Below are positions 1-9,908 of a stretch of DNA of 64,000 nucleotides, in pieces (within the stretch, counting starts at the first letter, position 1; each line of letters starts with the position of its first letter). The DNA lies in the NCBI GenBank assembly GCA_002356515.1, contig AP017605.1, positions 1,178,001 to 1,242,000 of the forward strand. Reading direction: 5' to 3'. The DNA comes from Mesorhizobium loti (GTDB lineage Bacteria; Pseudomonadota; Alphaproteobacteria; Rhizobiales; Rhizobiaceae). A model generated the notes under the pieces. The model saw only the letters and a list, made by a program, of their open reading frames with translations. It searched no databases and was not told the origin of the DNA. A program made the translations under genes and the position numbers.

Positions 1-1113
1 AAGATCGATTACACCACCGTGCCGGCGGCCAAGGCCGACCTCACCGTCCAGGTGTCGGCAACCGGCACGCTGCAGCCGCTCACCCAGGTCGACATATCCA
101 GCGAACTGTCCGGCATCATCCGCTCGGTCTCCGCCGAGGAGAACCAGCAGGTCAAGAAGGGCGACGTGCTGGCGACGCTCGATACAGTGAAACTCGAGGT
201 CCAGATCGAACGCGCCGAGGCATCCGCCAAGGGCGCCGCTGCCAATGTCGAAGACGCCACGGTGACGCTGGCCGAGAACGAAAGCGCGCTGGTACGCGCA
301 GCGGCCTTGACCAAGCGCGGCATGGCGACCGACCAGTCGCTCGAGGCTGCTACCGCGACGCGCGACCGCGCCAAGGCGGCGCTCGACAGTGCGCGAGCCA
401 ATCTCGCCATCGCCCAGGCCGACCTCAAGGCGCAGCAGACCGACCTTGCCAAAAGCACGATCTATGCGCCAATCGACGGCATCGTTTTGACCCGTTCGGT
501 CGATCCCGGCCAGACGGTCGCATCCTCACTGCAGGCGCCGGTGCTTTTCATCATCGCCGCGGATCTGCGGAACATGGAACTCGTGGCGGCTGTCGACGAA
601 GCCGATATCGGCGCCGTCAAGCCAGGCCAGCATGCCCGCTTCACGGTCGATGCCTTCCCCGACCGACCCTTCGACGCCGAAATCCGCGACATCTCCTATG
701 CCTCGGTCACGACCGACGGCGTCGTCACCTACAATGCGCGGCTCGAGGTCGACAACAACGAGCTGTTGCTGCGCCCCGGCATGACCGCCACCGTTTCTGT
801 CGTCACGAGGCAAGCCAAGGGCGTGCTCACGGTTCCCTCCTCCGCCTTCCGCTATCGCCCGGCGCAGCAAGCAGCGCGTGCGTGGAGCTTCAGCGACCTG
901 TTCACCGGCCGCATGGGCCGTCCCGGCGGCAATCGTCAGCGCCAGGCAGCGACGGCCCCCACCGATGGCTCGCGCACGCTCTACGTCCTGGAAAACGGCC
1001 GGCCGCATGCGGTCAACGTCAAGATCGGCTCGACCGATGGCGAACTGACCGAGATCACGTCGGGCCTGGAGGAAGGCGCGCAGGTCATCACCGCCTCGCA
1101 GCTGCGGAGCTGA
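1..1113 (+). CDS. MacA-like periplasmic adaptor subunit (5' truncated by window edge)
   Basis: This is the periplasmic adaptor (HlyD/MacA type) of a tripartite export system, linking an inner-membrane ABC transporter to the outer membrane. The reading frame is open from base 1, so the N-terminus and its signal or membrane anchor lie outside the window; 370 residues are visible. The order is a biotinyl-lipoyl-like half (about 10-60), an alanine-rich coiled-coil hairpin (about 65-140), the second lipoyl half with the typical IYAPIDGIV stretch, a beta-barrel, and a membrane-proximal domain ending in EGAQVITA. A basic glycine-rich insert (about 295-315) interrupts the last domain. The ABC ATPase follows 5 bp downstream and then the permease, so this is one operon. 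The substrate cannot be told from sequence. Confidence 0.9.
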   Translation, partial: KIDYTTVPAAKADLTVQVSATGTLQPLTQVDISSELSGIIRSVSAEENQQVKKGDVLATLDTVKLEVQIERAEASAKGAAANVEDATVTLAENESALVRAAALTKRGMATDQSLEAATATRDRAKAALDSARANLAIAQADLKAQQTDLAKSTIYAPIDGIVLTRSVDPGQTVASSLQAPVLFIIAADLRNMELVAAVDEADIGAVKPGQHARFTVDAFPDRPFDAEIRDISYASVTTDGVVTYNARLEVDNNELLLRPGMTATVSVVTRQAKGVLTVPSSAFRYRPAQQAARAWSFSDLFTGRMGRPGGNRQRQAATAPTDGSRTLYVLENGRPHAVNVKIGSTDGELTEITSGLEEGAQVITASQLRS

Positions 1114-1118
1114 CGGCC

Positions 1119-1826
1119 GTGGCCGCGGGCGCGCCCCTCATCACCTTCGACAAGGTCTGGAAGAGCTATGGCCAGGGCGAGGCCCGCGTGCACGCGCTGG
1201 CCGGCGTCGACCTTGCCATCAAGCGCGGCGAGTTCGTCGCCATCATGGGTCCGTCCGGTTCCGGCAAGTCGACGGCAATGAACATCATCGGCTGCCTCGA
1301 CACGCCGACGGCTGGAACCTACTCCTTCATGGGTGTCGATGCCGGCCGGCTCGACCGCAACCGCCGCGCCATGCTGCGCAACCTCTATGTCGGCTTCGTC
1401 TTCCAGGGCTACAATCTGCTGGCGCGCACCACAGCCGCGGAGAACGTCGAACTGCCACTGATCTATCGCGGCGTGGCCAGCCGCGAGCGCCGGGACCTTG
1501 CCATGCAGGCGCTGGCCCAGGTCGGCCTTGTCGGCCGCGAGCACCACACGCCGGCCGAACTTTCCGGCGGCCAGCAGCAGCGCGTGGCGATCGCGCGCGC
1601 CATCGTCACCAGACCGACGCTGCTCGTCGCCGACGAGCCGACCGGCAATCTCGACACCGCACGCACGCATGAGATCATGGAGCTTTTGACCAAGCTCAAC
1701 AAGGAACTCGGCCTGACCGTCACCATGGTCACGCACGAGGCCGATGTCGCCGACTATGCCGAGCGCACCATCCGCTTCCTCGACGGCCACGTCGCCTCGG
1801 ACACCATGAAGGTGGAGCTGGCATGA
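1119..1826 (+). CDS. MacB-type ABC transporter ATP-binding protein
   Basis: This ATPase of the MacB/LolD type energises export by the permease encoded next. All signature motifs are intact: Walker [10 protein letters not shown] (residues 44-52), Q-loop in [17 protein letters not shown] (148-155) and Walker B LLVADEP followed by the D-loop TGNLD. The length, 235 residues, is usual for this family. The start is taken as GTG, 5 bp after the adaptor stop; the frame is open further upstream but overlaps the adaptor gene and adds no conserved sequence. It overlaps the permease gene by 4 bp (ATGA), a sign of translational coupling. Unlike E. coli MacB, the ATPase and permease are separate polypeptides. 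Confidence 0.93.
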   Translation: MAAGAPLITFDKVWKSYGQGEARVHALAGVDLAIKRGEFVAIMGPSGSGKSTAMNIIGCLDTPTAGTYSFMGVDAGRLDRNRRAMLRNLYVGFVFQGYNLLARTTAAENVELPLIYRGVASRERRDLAMQALAQVGLVGREHHTPAELSGGQQQRVAIARAIVTRPTLLVADEPTGNLDTARTHEIMELLTKLNKELGLTVTMVTHEADVADYAERTIRFLDGHVASDTMKVELA

Positions 1827-3040
1827 TCTGGGAAACCGTCCGCCTCTCGCTACGCTCGATCCGCCGCAACGTGCTGCGCTCGTTCCTGACGCTGCTCGGC
1901 ATCGTCATCGGTGTCGCCGCCGTCATCGCCATGCTGACCATCGGCTCCGGCACCACGCAAAAGGTCAAGGCCGACATCTCCAAGCTCGGCAGCAACCTGC
2001 TTGTCGTCCGGTCAGGCCGCCCGGCCGGTCCCGGCGGCCCGGGCGGGCTCGACCAGGTGGTGCGGCCGCTGGCCGAAAAGGACCTGGAAGCACTTGTCGC
2101 GCATCTGACCGGCGCGCGCGCCATCTCGCCGGCCTCGCAAAAGCAGGTGCGGGTCATCTTCGGCACAGAAAGCCTGACATCGGGCGTCACCGGCACCGAC
2201 AGCGCCTATCTCGATGCACGCGACTGGAAGCTGGTTTCGGGCCGTCCGTTCAGCGATTCCGAGACCCGCTCGGGCACCGGCGTCTGCCTGATCGGCGAGA
2301 CGGTGCGCCAGCAATTCTTCGGCGCCGGCGATCCCGAAGGCGAGATCATCCGCGTCAACCGCACCTCCTGCAAGATCATCGGCCTGCTCGAGCCCAAGGG
2401 CTATACCGGCTTCGGCCAGGATCAGGACAATGTCGTCCTGATGCCGCTGCACGCCTATCAGCGCCGCATCGCCGGCAACCGCGACATCGACAACATCTAC
2501 ATCGCCGCCGACGACAGCACGCCGACCAGCGAGTTGCAGCCGCGCGTCGAGGATATTTTGCGCGATGCGCGCCGCATGACGCCCGACCGCGAGAGCGATT
2601 TCGCCATCCGTGACATGACCCAGATCGCCGACGCCATGGCCAGCGCCACCACCACCATGACCGGCATGCTGGGCGCGGTCGCCGGCGTCAGCCTTTTGGT
2701 CGGCGGCATCGGCATCATGAACATCATGCTGGTCTCGGTCACCGAGCGCACCCGCGAGATCGGCATCCGGCTAGCCATCGGCGCGCATGAAAAGCACATT
2801 CTGATTCAGTTCCTGGTCGAGGCGACGGTGCTGTCGCTGCTCGGCGGCATCATCGGCATCCTGACCGGCCTGGCGCTCGCCGGTCTCGCCGCGGTGACGC
2901 TGACGATACCTTTCGCGCCGAGCCCGGCTGTCATCCTGCTGGCCGTCGGTTTTTCGGCCCTCATCGGCATGGTGTTCGGCTTCTTCCCGGCCCTGCGCGG
3001 CGCAAGGCTCGATCCGATCGACGCGCTGCGGCACGAGTAA
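1823..3040 (+). CDS. MacB-type ABC transporter permease (FtsX/MacB_PCD)
   Basis: This inner-membrane permease works with the preceding ATPase and adaptor. At 405 residues it has the MacB core topology: one N-terminal membrane segment (about 20-42, rich in GIVIGVAAVI), a large periplasmic domain (about 45-270) with a glycine/proline-rich patch near residue 65, and three C-terminal segments (about 275-305, 325-350 and 365-390). The second segment carries the family hallmark GGIGIMNIMLVSVTERTREIGIR. The C-terminus PALRGARLDPIDALRHE is also typical. Export of macrolides, peptides or lipids is known in the family, but the substrate here is unknown. Confidence 0.92.
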   Translation: MIWETVRLSLRSIRRNVLRSFLTLLGIVIGVAAVIAMLTIGSGTTQKVKADISKLGSNLLVVRSGRPAGPGGPGGLDQVVRPLAEKDLEALVAHLTGARAISPASQKQVRVIFGTESLTSGVTGTDSAYLDARDWKLVSGRPFSDSETRSGTGVCLIGETVRQQFFGAGDPEGEIIRVNRTSCKIIGLLEPKGYTGFGQDQDNVVLMPLHAYQRRIAGNRDIDNIYIAADDSTPTSELQPRVEDILRDARRMTPDRESDFAIRDMTQIADAMASATTTMTGMLGAVAGVSLLVGGIGIMNIMLVSVTERTREIGIRLAIGAHEKHILIQFLVEATVLSLLGGIIGILTGLALAGLAAVTLTIPFAPSPAVILLAVGFSALIGMVFGFFPALRGARLDPIDALRHE

Positions 3041-3093
3041 CTTCACCAAAGCTAGCGACTGGACAAAAAAGACGGGCGAGCTCACGTCATTGG

Positions 3094-4380
3094 TCATACG
3101 TCACCTCCGGTGGATTCTAGATTGAAAATCGTTCCTTCGAGCACGTATTCATCGCTCTCGAAAATATAGAGGGGCATACTGGAGAAGCCCCGCCAATGCT
3201 CGTCAGCATTGGTTACGGATATCGTCCCATCGATTGTCGCGGTTGCAGGCAACGTCCCTGTCTTGGAAAAGAAATTATCCCGCAGCGGAAATTCTTCGGC
3301 GTAACAATAAGCGAAGCCACGGCTCTGTTCGTTGCCAATATCGACATTGACGCTTTGGACTGATTGCAGGGTCTCGTATGCCGCCGTTCTCGCGCGTGGC
3401 TCGACTGGCCATTTGTCCTGACTCATCAGGGTGTCCGCCGGATAGAATGCAGCGGCTCTCTCGGTGCTGCCTCTTAATCCCACCAATTGCACCCCATCGC
3501 GGCGCAACGCGCCGACATCCGGTTGCCAGAAGCCCCCATTCAATTCCAGGGCCAAACCGTCGTCGCGCAGCTGTTTTTGTTCCTTGATCCGCGCCTCGCG
3601 GATCTCGTTCGCATAGGCACCCTGCTTTTTGACATCCGAGAACGTCCAGTATCGGGCACCGTCCGGCCGGTATTTGCGTACTATCTCCCGCTCCGGCTCC
3701 GTCAGCTTCCAGCGGGAATAGGCGTAACAATGCCGCCCGAACGCCGGATAGGTCCTCGGCAGGCTAAGGGAAGCAAGATGGTGGTCATTCTGTACTGAAT
3801 GATACTCGCTGCGCGTGATGATGTTCTGCGGACCAGTGGCACGGAAGGTGTCGAACTCGGCGCGCGTCGCGCGTTCGACCGTCGCCTTGTCAAAACGCAG
3901 CACCGACTTCGGGCTCCGATAGGCGTCGTCCGTCATGTAGCCAATGCCGAACGCCACGGTGTCAGCATTGTCATAGACGACCATCACCGGCAGGAAATCG
4001 ACGGGCACGCCGCCGTTTGCCGTGGTGTCGCCTCGGCAGGCATCCGGTGCGCGCACCACCACCGCCTTGCCGTCGCTCATGCGTTGACCCCACACGGTGG
4101 GGATCAGGCCTGCTTCATAGGTTGAAGAACTGTCCTTGTAGCGGATGTTGAGAACGTTGCACCCGACGACGAGGTCGTAACGGAGCGGTTCGCCCTTGTA
4201 GGCAAAGTCGACCTTTAACCGGAAATAGGTGCCGCGATCGACAATGGCCTTTTCGGTAAAGGTCCAGCGGCCGGCCAGAAGCTGCCCGCTCGTCGCCAAC
4301 ATCGCCCAGAGGACGCCAAGCACGACAACACCGCCAAGGACTAAAACAAGCTTTCGCAACACAATCCTCACACCCGCCAT
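3094..4380 (-). CDS. Membrane-anchored protein of unknown function
   Basis: I do not recognise this family. The 428-residue product begins with a basic stretch and one hydrophobic segment (about 8-32), which suggests an uncleaved anchor or signal peptide with the rest in the periplasm. The soluble part has scattered cysteines (for example VVGCNVL, DACRGD, GRHCYAY, FAYCYAE) that could form disulphides, and many aromatic residues. Base composition looks less GC-rich than the flanking genes, so recent acquisition is possible. It converges with the MacAB-type operon and diverges from the small membrane protein at 4518, with no partner that suggests a function. Confidence 0.7.
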   Translation of the reverse strand: MAGVRIVLRKLVLVLGGVVVLGVLWAMLATSGQLLAGRWTFTEKAIVDRGTYFRLKVDFAYKGEPLRYDLVVGCNVLNIRYKDSSSTYEAGLIPTVWGQRMSDGKAVVVRAPDACRGDTTANGGVPVDFLPVMVVYDNADTVAFGIGYMTDDAYRSPKSVLRFDKATVERATRAEFDTFRATGPQNIITRSEYHSVQNDHHLASLSLPRTYPAFGRHCYAYSRWKLTEPEREIVRKYRPDGARYWTFSDVKKQGAYANEIREARIKEQKQLRDDGLALELNGGFWQPDVGALRRDGVQLVGLRGSTERAAAFYPADTLMSQDKWPVEPRARTAAYETLQSVQSVNVDIGNEQSRGFAYCYAEEFPLRDNFFSKTGTLPATATIDGTISVTNADEHWRGFSSMPLYIFESDEYVLEGTIFNLESTGGDV

Positions 4381-4517
4381 ATGGTTTGCGATAGTTCGCC
4401 TCTTCGCCTTAATTCCCTGTGAGCAGCATTGCTAAAATGTGGCAAGCCGCATCCGTGGCCTGTCGCGACAGATCCTGCAATGCTAGTGCAACCGCCTCGG
4501 TAGTGAAGGAACAACGC

Positions 4518-4760
4518 ATGAGCAAGAAGACACGACTGATCCTGACGATGGTGATCATCGAGGCCGCCCTGGCAGGCATCTGGTGGTATCTCGCCCGTTA
4601 CGGCATGGCCAACCCCGATCGCGTCACGTCGGATTTCCAGGCAGTCGTCGGCCAGACTATGGGAATGGCCATGGGTGGATTGCTGGGCATTGGTTTCATC
4701 TTGTTCCTCGTCGCGGCCCGCAACGATCGCAAGGCGGCGCAGGACAAGACGCGCGTTTAG
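4518..4760 (+). CDS. Small two-helix membrane protein
   Basis: This 80-residue hypothetical protein has two clear hydrophobic helices (about 7-26 and 45-68) separated by a short polar loop, and a charged C-terminus. It starts MSKKTRL, at an ATG with a GAAGGA ribosome-binding site 7 bp upstream; the frame is open further 5' but the upstream part is not protein-like. Its last 4 bases overlap the end of the convergent NUDIX gene. No family was recognised. It may be an accessory membrane protein, but nothing in the context assigns a role. Confidence 0.65.
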   Translation: MSKKTRLILTMVIIEAALAGIWWYLARYGMANPDRVTSDFQAVVGQTMGMAMGGLLGIGFILFLVAARNDRKAAQDKTRV

Positions 4761-5473
4761 TCCACGCCGGAAAAATGCCACTCGATCAGCGGCTTCATAT
4801 GCGATGCCAGCCCGTCCGGCAGGTCGCCGGCATGGCGGATGATCACCGGACCTTCGATCTCCGGATCGGTCTCGGTGGCGACGAAGGCTGAGATTCGCCG
4901 TGCGATCTCATCGGCCGGCGCTGGCTCATGATAGCGGCGGAAGATCACCGTGCCGCTGTTCGTCGACAAAGCGTGGTAGCGTTCGCCCCGTTGGGCATCC
5001 GACAGGTCGAGGCCGGTCTCTTCGCGCACCTCGCGGATCATGTTGAAATCGACATCGACCAGACCGTCGCGGAAATCGATGGGCTCGAAGGAGCCCGCGG
5101 CGAAATAGACGCGGCCGGCATTGACCGTTCGCGGTCCCATGCGGATCGCCACCAGCGCATTGTCGCCCGCTACCAGCACGGCATGGGCATAGGCATGCTC
5201 GGCGCCGGAATTCTCGCGTTGCTTGCGCCACAGCATGAAGGTCGCATAGTTGACCGCATGGCAGCGGCCGATCAGGCTGTTGTCGCGCCAGGCAAGCTGC
5301 GACAGCAGCACCACCGTGCCGTCGAACAGCGCCGGATTGGCCGCTATCTCGCGCTGCCAGTTCTCGGCGATCGCCTCTGCATTGTCCCTGGCAAAGGGAT
5401 GCGGGCCGGAATCGAGCCGGACGTCGACGGCATCGACAGACAGGATGACATTGCGCGGCAGGTCGAAGCTCAT
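4757..5473 (-). CDS. NUDIX-family hydrolase-like protein
   Basis: This 238-residue protein has a C-terminal NUDIX fold. The NUDIX helix is present as REVREETGL (147-155), with the two catalytic glutamates of the EE pair, but the upstream glutamate of the canonical box is a valine, so the box is partly degenerate. The N-terminal half (about 1-115) is a longer extension, as seen in eukaryotic-type Nudix proteins. The ATG at 5473 is chosen; a TTG 36 bp upstream is also in frame, and the interval between is a 20-bp tandem repeat. It sits just downstream of the phosphatase-fold gene on the same strand and is probably co-transcribed. The substrate is unknown. Confidence 0.75.
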   Translation of the reverse strand: MSFDLPRNVILSVDAVDVRLDSGPHPFARDNAEAIAENWQREIAANPALFDGTVVLLSQLAWRDNSLIGRCHAVNYATFMLWRKQRENSGAEHAYAHAVLVAGDNALVAIRMGPRTVNAGRVYFAAGSFEPIDFRDGLVDVDFNMIREVREETGLDLSDAQRGERYHALSTNSGTVIFRRYHEPAPADEIARRISAFVATETDPEIEGPVIIRHAGDLPDGLASHMKPLIEWHFSGVD

Positions 5474-5513
5474 GCGTATCAAGTCCCAATCCTGCTTATC
5501 GAGCCCCAATCTT
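5474..5513 (-). repeat. Tandem 20-bp direct repeat before the NUDIX gene
   Basis: Two abutting 20-bp units (5494-5513 and 5474-5493, read on the minus strand) match at 16 of 20 positions, with the pattern GATTGGGNCTYGATANGC. A degenerate partial third unit lies in the last codons of the upstream gene. The repeat fills the whole gap between the upstream stop and the NUDIX ATG, so it sets the spacing of that start codon. Confidence 0.75.
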
Positions 5514-5515
5514 GC

Positions 5516-6631
5516 CTATCGAACCATGTCCAGCGTGATCACCACCGGGCAATGGTCCGACGCTTTCGGCCGGTCCCAGCCGGCGCGCGGAAAACGCTCG
5601 ACTTCCTGGCCCGCCGGAAAGATCGTGCGCCAAGGCTGGCCTTTGCGGATGATGTCGGGAACGGCAGTAGCATTCCTTGCCGCCAGTCCCTTGGACAGCA
5701 GGATGTAGTCAAGTTGGCAGAGATGCCGTTCTTCAGGTCCGCGCGTGTGATAGAACGTCCAGCGGTTCATTTCCGGCCGCCGCTCGACAACGTTCTCGCA
5801 GAAGCCGCCAGCCGTCAGCACGTTGATGCAGGACTGGTTCTCGTCGACCACCTCGAAACGATAGCCGTCGACGTCGTCGCCGGCGATCTTCACGCGCTGG
5901 CGATAATCGTTCATGTCGCCGCAGATCGCCCAGAGCTTGTCGGCGGCATGATCCGCACCGAAGCGCTCCTCGATGATCCGGCGTACCGCCAGCGCCTCCG
6001 CTATGCGCACCGGCATCGTCGCCTCGCGCCCATCGAGCCCGTTGCGTGGCGAGCCCATCGACTTGAAATGCACGAGATAAAGCGTCAGCGGCACGCCGCC
6101 GACAGTGATGTCGACTTCCAGGCAGTCGCGCCGGAAAATACGTTCATTGGCCTGGTTGCCGAGCGCCGCCAGTTCCGGCGTGTGCAGCCCGAACTGCTCG
6201 TAGGTGACGTAGGCGTGGCTGGTCATGCGCACGAATTCGATCGGCTGGCCCTGCGCAGTCTCGTTGCGCATCATCACCGCGACATCGATACCGCGCGAAT
6301 CATTGCCGGAGGTGGTGTATTTCTGGCGGTAGCCCTGCCCCACCATCTTGAACAGATAGCCATATTCGAAGGCCTTCAGCGCCTCGATATTGTCGACCTC
6401 CTGCATGCAGATGATGTCGGCCCGGGTGGCGGCGATCGCCAGCGCCGTCAGCTGGCGCGTGTCGTCGGATTGGGCGATGGCGCGGGCCTGCTCCAGCATC
6501 TTGTATTCGGCTTCGCTCTGGATATCGAAGAGCGCCAGCGTCCGGTCCTCGTTGAGCTGGTTGCGATAGCCGGAAAAATCGAACCGGTTCATCAGGTTCT
6601 CGACATTGAAGGTGGCAAGGCGCAGCGACAT
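5516..6631 (-). CDS. Endonuclease/exonuclease/phosphatase family protein
   Basis: This is a metal-dependent phosphodiesterase of the EEP superfamily, 371 residues. The family motifs occur in order: ATFNVENL (6-13), MQEVDN with the catalytic glutamate, a GIDVAVM core strand, HFKS, GDMND with the aspartate/asparagine pair, and the C-terminal SDHCPV with the active-site aspartate-histidine pair. No signal peptide is visible, so it probably acts in the cytoplasm. The ATG at 6631 is preferred because the EEP fold begins at once after it; the extra upstream residues are not conserved-looking. It precedes the NUDIX gene by about 40 bp. Nuclease and sugar/lipid phosphatase activities both occur in the superfamily and cannot be told apart here. 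Confidence 0.85.
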   Translation of the reverse strand: MSLRLATFNVENLMNRFDFSGYRNQLNEDRTLALFDIQSEAEYKMLEQARAIAQSDDTRQLTALAIAATRADIICMQEVDNIEALKAFEYGYLFKMVGQGYRQKYTTSGNDSRGIDVAVMMRNETAQGQPIEFVRMTSHAYVTYEQFGLHTPELAALGNQANERIFRRDCLEVDITVGGVPLTLYLVHFKSMGSPRNGLDGREATMPVRIAEALAVRRIIEERFGADHAADKLWAICGDMNDYRQRVKIAGDDVDGYRFEVVDENQSCINVLTAGGFCENVVERRPEMNRWTFYHTRGPEERHLCQLDYILLSKGLAARNATAVPDIIRKGQPWRTIFPAGQEVERFPRAGWDRPKASDHCPVVITLDMVR

Positions 6632-6820
6632 GCCCCGACCTTTGCCTGCAAGTGCCGGAGAAAACAAGATCGCAGGACCACAAGCCAAGATCGACTGGTC
6701 CTGGAGGCATTCGCGCCATGGTTGACGGAACCTTTCCGTTCATCCGCCGTTCAGACGCAAGGATCCACAGTAGGCCCATTCCCAGGGTAGGCGTGGGGCC
6801 TGTATCTCTTGGAGAGTGCA

Positions 6821-7393
6821 ATGAATTCGCTCTTTTCTTCCACCATTAAGTCCGGGCTGATTGCGCTCGGCATTGTCTCCGGCATCACGGCACCGTCGGC
6901 CGCCGGACCGATCCTGCAGCCGGACCTGTCGATTCCGACCAGCACTGCCGCGCCCACGATCACGCCGGTTCGCGAGGAATGGGCAGGCGGCAACAACCGG
7001 GAGTTCAACAACGACTGGAGATGGCGCCGCCATGACGGGCGTCGCAACTGGAACCGCGGCAATTGGGATCGCGGTAACTGGAATCGAGGCAACTGGAACG
7101 GCGGAGACGACTGGCGCTGGCGCCATGGCCGCCGCCACTATCACGGCGGCTATGATGATGGCGCAGCCGCAATCCTGGGCCTTGGCCTGGGGCTCGGGCT
7201 TGGCAGCATGTACAACAACTACAACAACTACGACTACTATGCGCCGCCGCCGCGCCGCTACTATCGCGCCGGTCGGCTTTCCAACGCCCATGTGCGGTGG
7301 TGCTATAGCAGGTACCGGTCGTATCGCGCCTGGGACAACACGTTCCAGCCCTATAACGGCCCACGTCAGCAATGCTGGTCGCCCTATAGCTGA
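6821..7393 (+). CDS. BA14K-like secreted protein with Asn-Trp-Arg-Gly repeats
   Basis: This 190-residue secreted or envelope protein has an N-terminal signal peptide (about 1-28, ending near SAAGP). A low-complexity region (about 60-105) has several repeats of the form NW-R/D-RGN. A glycine-rich hydrophobic stretch (GLGLGLGLG, about 125-135) follows, which could span the membrane. The C-terminus carries the BA14K-type motif [12 protein letters not shown] with two cysteines. BA14K proteins are lectin-like immunoreactive proteins first described in Brucella. The ATG at 6821 has a GGAGAG ribosome-binding site. A strong terminator follows at 7424. Confidence 0.82.
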   Translation: MNSLFSSTIKSGLIALGIVSGITAPSAAGPILQPDLSIPTSTAAPTITPVREEWAGGNNREFNNDWRWRRHDGRRNWNRGNWDRGNWNRGNWNGGDDWRWRHGRRHYHGGYDDGAAAILGLGLGLGLGSMYNNYNNYDYYAPPPRRYYRAGRLSNAHVRWCYSRYRSYRAWDNTFQPYNGPRQQCWSPYS

Positions 7394-7423
7394 GCTGTAG
7401 GCAAGACCGAACAAACTAAAATG

Positions 7424-7451
7424 AAAACGGCGCCTCGCGGCGCCGTTTTTT
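7424..7451 (+). terminator. Rho-independent terminator of the BA14K-like gene
   Basis: A perfect 11-bp stem (7424-7434 with 7439-7449) closes on a TCGC loop and ends in a run of T residues. It lies 30 bp after the stop codon. Confidence 0.93.
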
Positions 7452-7461
7452 ATTGTCGAGC

Positions 7462-7510
7462 GTGGATCGCTTAGTTCTTGGCCCTGTCGACCAGCCTGTT
7501 CTTCGAAATC
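7462..7510 (-). pseudogene. Relic duplicate of the ilvC 3' end
   Basis: These 49 bp repeat the last 12 codons of ilvC, its stop codon and about 10 bp beyond (7559-7609), with two substitutions and a 2-bp indel. Read on the minus strand it encodes ISKNRLVDRAKN and a stop, against [12 protein letters not shown] in ilvC. The two copies are separated by 48 bp that hold an imperfect hairpin around GGGCTTCGCCC, which may be the ilvC terminator. Confidence 0.85.
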
Positions 7511-7569
7511 CCCCGCGCGACCGCAGGGCGAAGCCCGAGGACGCGCAAAGGCAACAATGTGGATTTCGC

Positions 7570-8607
<1,038 letters not shown>

Positions 8608-8613
8608 CTAAGA

Positions 8614-9267
8614 TCAGAGGCCCTGCGGCCCGGTTTTTGCTCCGAAAAGAGCGAGAAACTGCTGCGTCGCCCGGACGGCGTCGCCGCCGATCGTCGCCTC
8701 AGTCAATTCCAGCCGGTCGCCGAGCAGCAGACGGATCTGCACGTCGCGGGCAACCAGCCCGAAAAATGTACGGAACGCCGTCTCGGCATCCGCAAATTCC
8801 AGAAGCCCGGCGTGGCGCCCGGCCTCGAGCACCGGCTTCAGCCGCTTGGCCAGCGCGAAGCGGCCATTCTCCAGCACGACGGCACCGAGATCATCCTTGC
8901 CCGATCCGGCATGCCCGACCGCCACCCGGTTGAGCGCGATCGAGGTATCGCTGGAGATCACCTTCAGCCAGTCGGACGCAAACCGCTCCAGGCTTGCCGT
9001 CAGCGAGGCAAGGTCAAGCCCCTTGCCGTCAACGGGCGCCACCCGCACCTTGGAAGCCTGCCACTGCACGGTTGCCGTCAACAGCCCGTCGCGGTCGCCG
9101 AACCATTTGTAGAGGGTTTCCTTGGAGCAGCTCGCGCGCCGCGCCACGGCGGTCATGGTTAGTTGATCGCCCTCCTCGACCAGCAGCCGCAACGCCGCAT
9201 CCAGAACGGCCTTCTGCCGCTCCGTCAGCCCCTGGCTGTTGTCGATGTCGGCGTTTGCCAGCAACAC
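8614..9267 (-). CDS. TetR/AcrR-family transcriptional regulator
   Basis: This 217-residue one-component repressor has an N-terminal TetR helix-turn-helix (about 18-62; TMTAVARRASCSKETLYKWF) and a C-terminal ligand/dimer domain of the AefR-like kind. It lies directly upstream of ilvC on the same strand. A 25-bp interrupted palindrome 44 bp before its start codon is a likely autoregulatory operator. The inducer cannot be inferred. If the transcript reads through, ilvC would be partly under its control. Confidence 0.9.
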   Translation of the reverse strand: MLLANADIDNSQGLTERQKAVLDAALRLLVEEGDQLTMTAVARRASCSKETLYKWFGDRDGLLTATVQWQASKVRVAPVDGKGLDLASLTASLERFASDWLKVISSDTSIALNRVAVGHAGSGKDDLGAVVLENGRFALAKRLKPVLEAGRHAGLLEFADAETAFRTFFGLVARDVQIRLLLGDRLELTEATIGGDAVRATQQFLALFGAKTGPQGL

Positions 9268-9310
9268 GCTTCGTTCCCGTTCAATAGCCGAGGCCGCGGA
9301 TCACCCAACA

Positions 9311-9335
9311 GCCGTACCGTACGTTACGGTTCGGC
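9311..9335. promoter_or_regulatory. 25-bp inverted repeat, candidate TetR operator
   Basis: The pattern is GCCG-T-ACCGTA, spacer CGT, TACGGT-T-CGGC. The arms pair perfectly except for one T/T position on each side. It lies 44 bp upstream of the TetR start codon, in the position expected for autoregulation. Confidence 0.7.
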
Positions 9336-9431
9336 ATATTGCGCAATCCGATAATCGACGCAAGAGGAAAAAGTAGAATATTCGCCTGCAAACGGCGACG
9401 AAGCGCAACGGCCGCCTGGTATTGGGCAACC

Positions 9432-9890
9432 TCAATCGCCGACGGGCGGATGGCGCAGCCGGCCAAGCAGTGCCGACACCGTATTCAGCTCGTCCGCCGA
9501 GAGCCTGGCGCCAACCAGTTCGGCAATCGACCGTCCATAGACGGCCCACATCCGCCGACGCGTCTCGCGCCCCTTGGCTGTGATGCGGATGGTCTGGCCA
9601 CGACCATCATCGGCCACCGGCAGCTTCTCGACCAGCCCGTCGGCTTCGATCCGCGCCAGCAGTCGCGAGATGTTGTACTGCGCAAACAAAGTGCGCTCGA
9701 TCAATTGGAACGGCCGCAAGCCGCCCTCGCCCGCCTCGGCGAGCTCGTGCAGCACATCGTACCAGGCAAGCGGCGGCAGGCCGCCGTCCTTCAGCGCGTC
9801 TTCGGCGCTCTCCACCAGCTGGCGCGACACGCGCATCAGACGGGCCCAGGCCTTGATGGCTTCCGGCGAAGGCGTGGCTTTCTCTGTCAT
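9432..9890 (-). CDS. MarR-family transcriptional regulator
   Basis: This 152-residue winged-helix regulator has the MarR layout: an N-terminal dimer helix, the recognition region FQLIERTLFAQYNISRLLARIEADGLVE, and the wing with DDGRGQTIRITAKG. It is divergent from the Rieske and GST genes, and the gap holds three copies of a palindrome that is its probable operator. MarR proteins of this arrangement usually repress the divergent genes and themselves and are released by a phenolic or electrophilic ligand; that is an inference from the family. Confidence 0.92.
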   Translation of the reverse strand: MTEKATPSPEAIKAWARLMRVSRQLVESAEDALKDGGLPPLAWYDVLHELAEAGEGGLRPFQLIERTLFAQYNISRLLARIEADGLVEKLPVADDGRGQTIRITAKGRETRRRMWAVYGRSIAELVGARLSADELNTVSALLGRLRHPPVGD

Positions 9891-9908
9891 GACCCACCCT
9901 AGGCGATA

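Noticed and set aside
4928..6790. 620-codon open frame on the plus strand.
   Set aside because: It is antisense to the NUDIX and phosphatase-fold genes, which have clear motifs; the composition is that of a GC-rich shadow frame.
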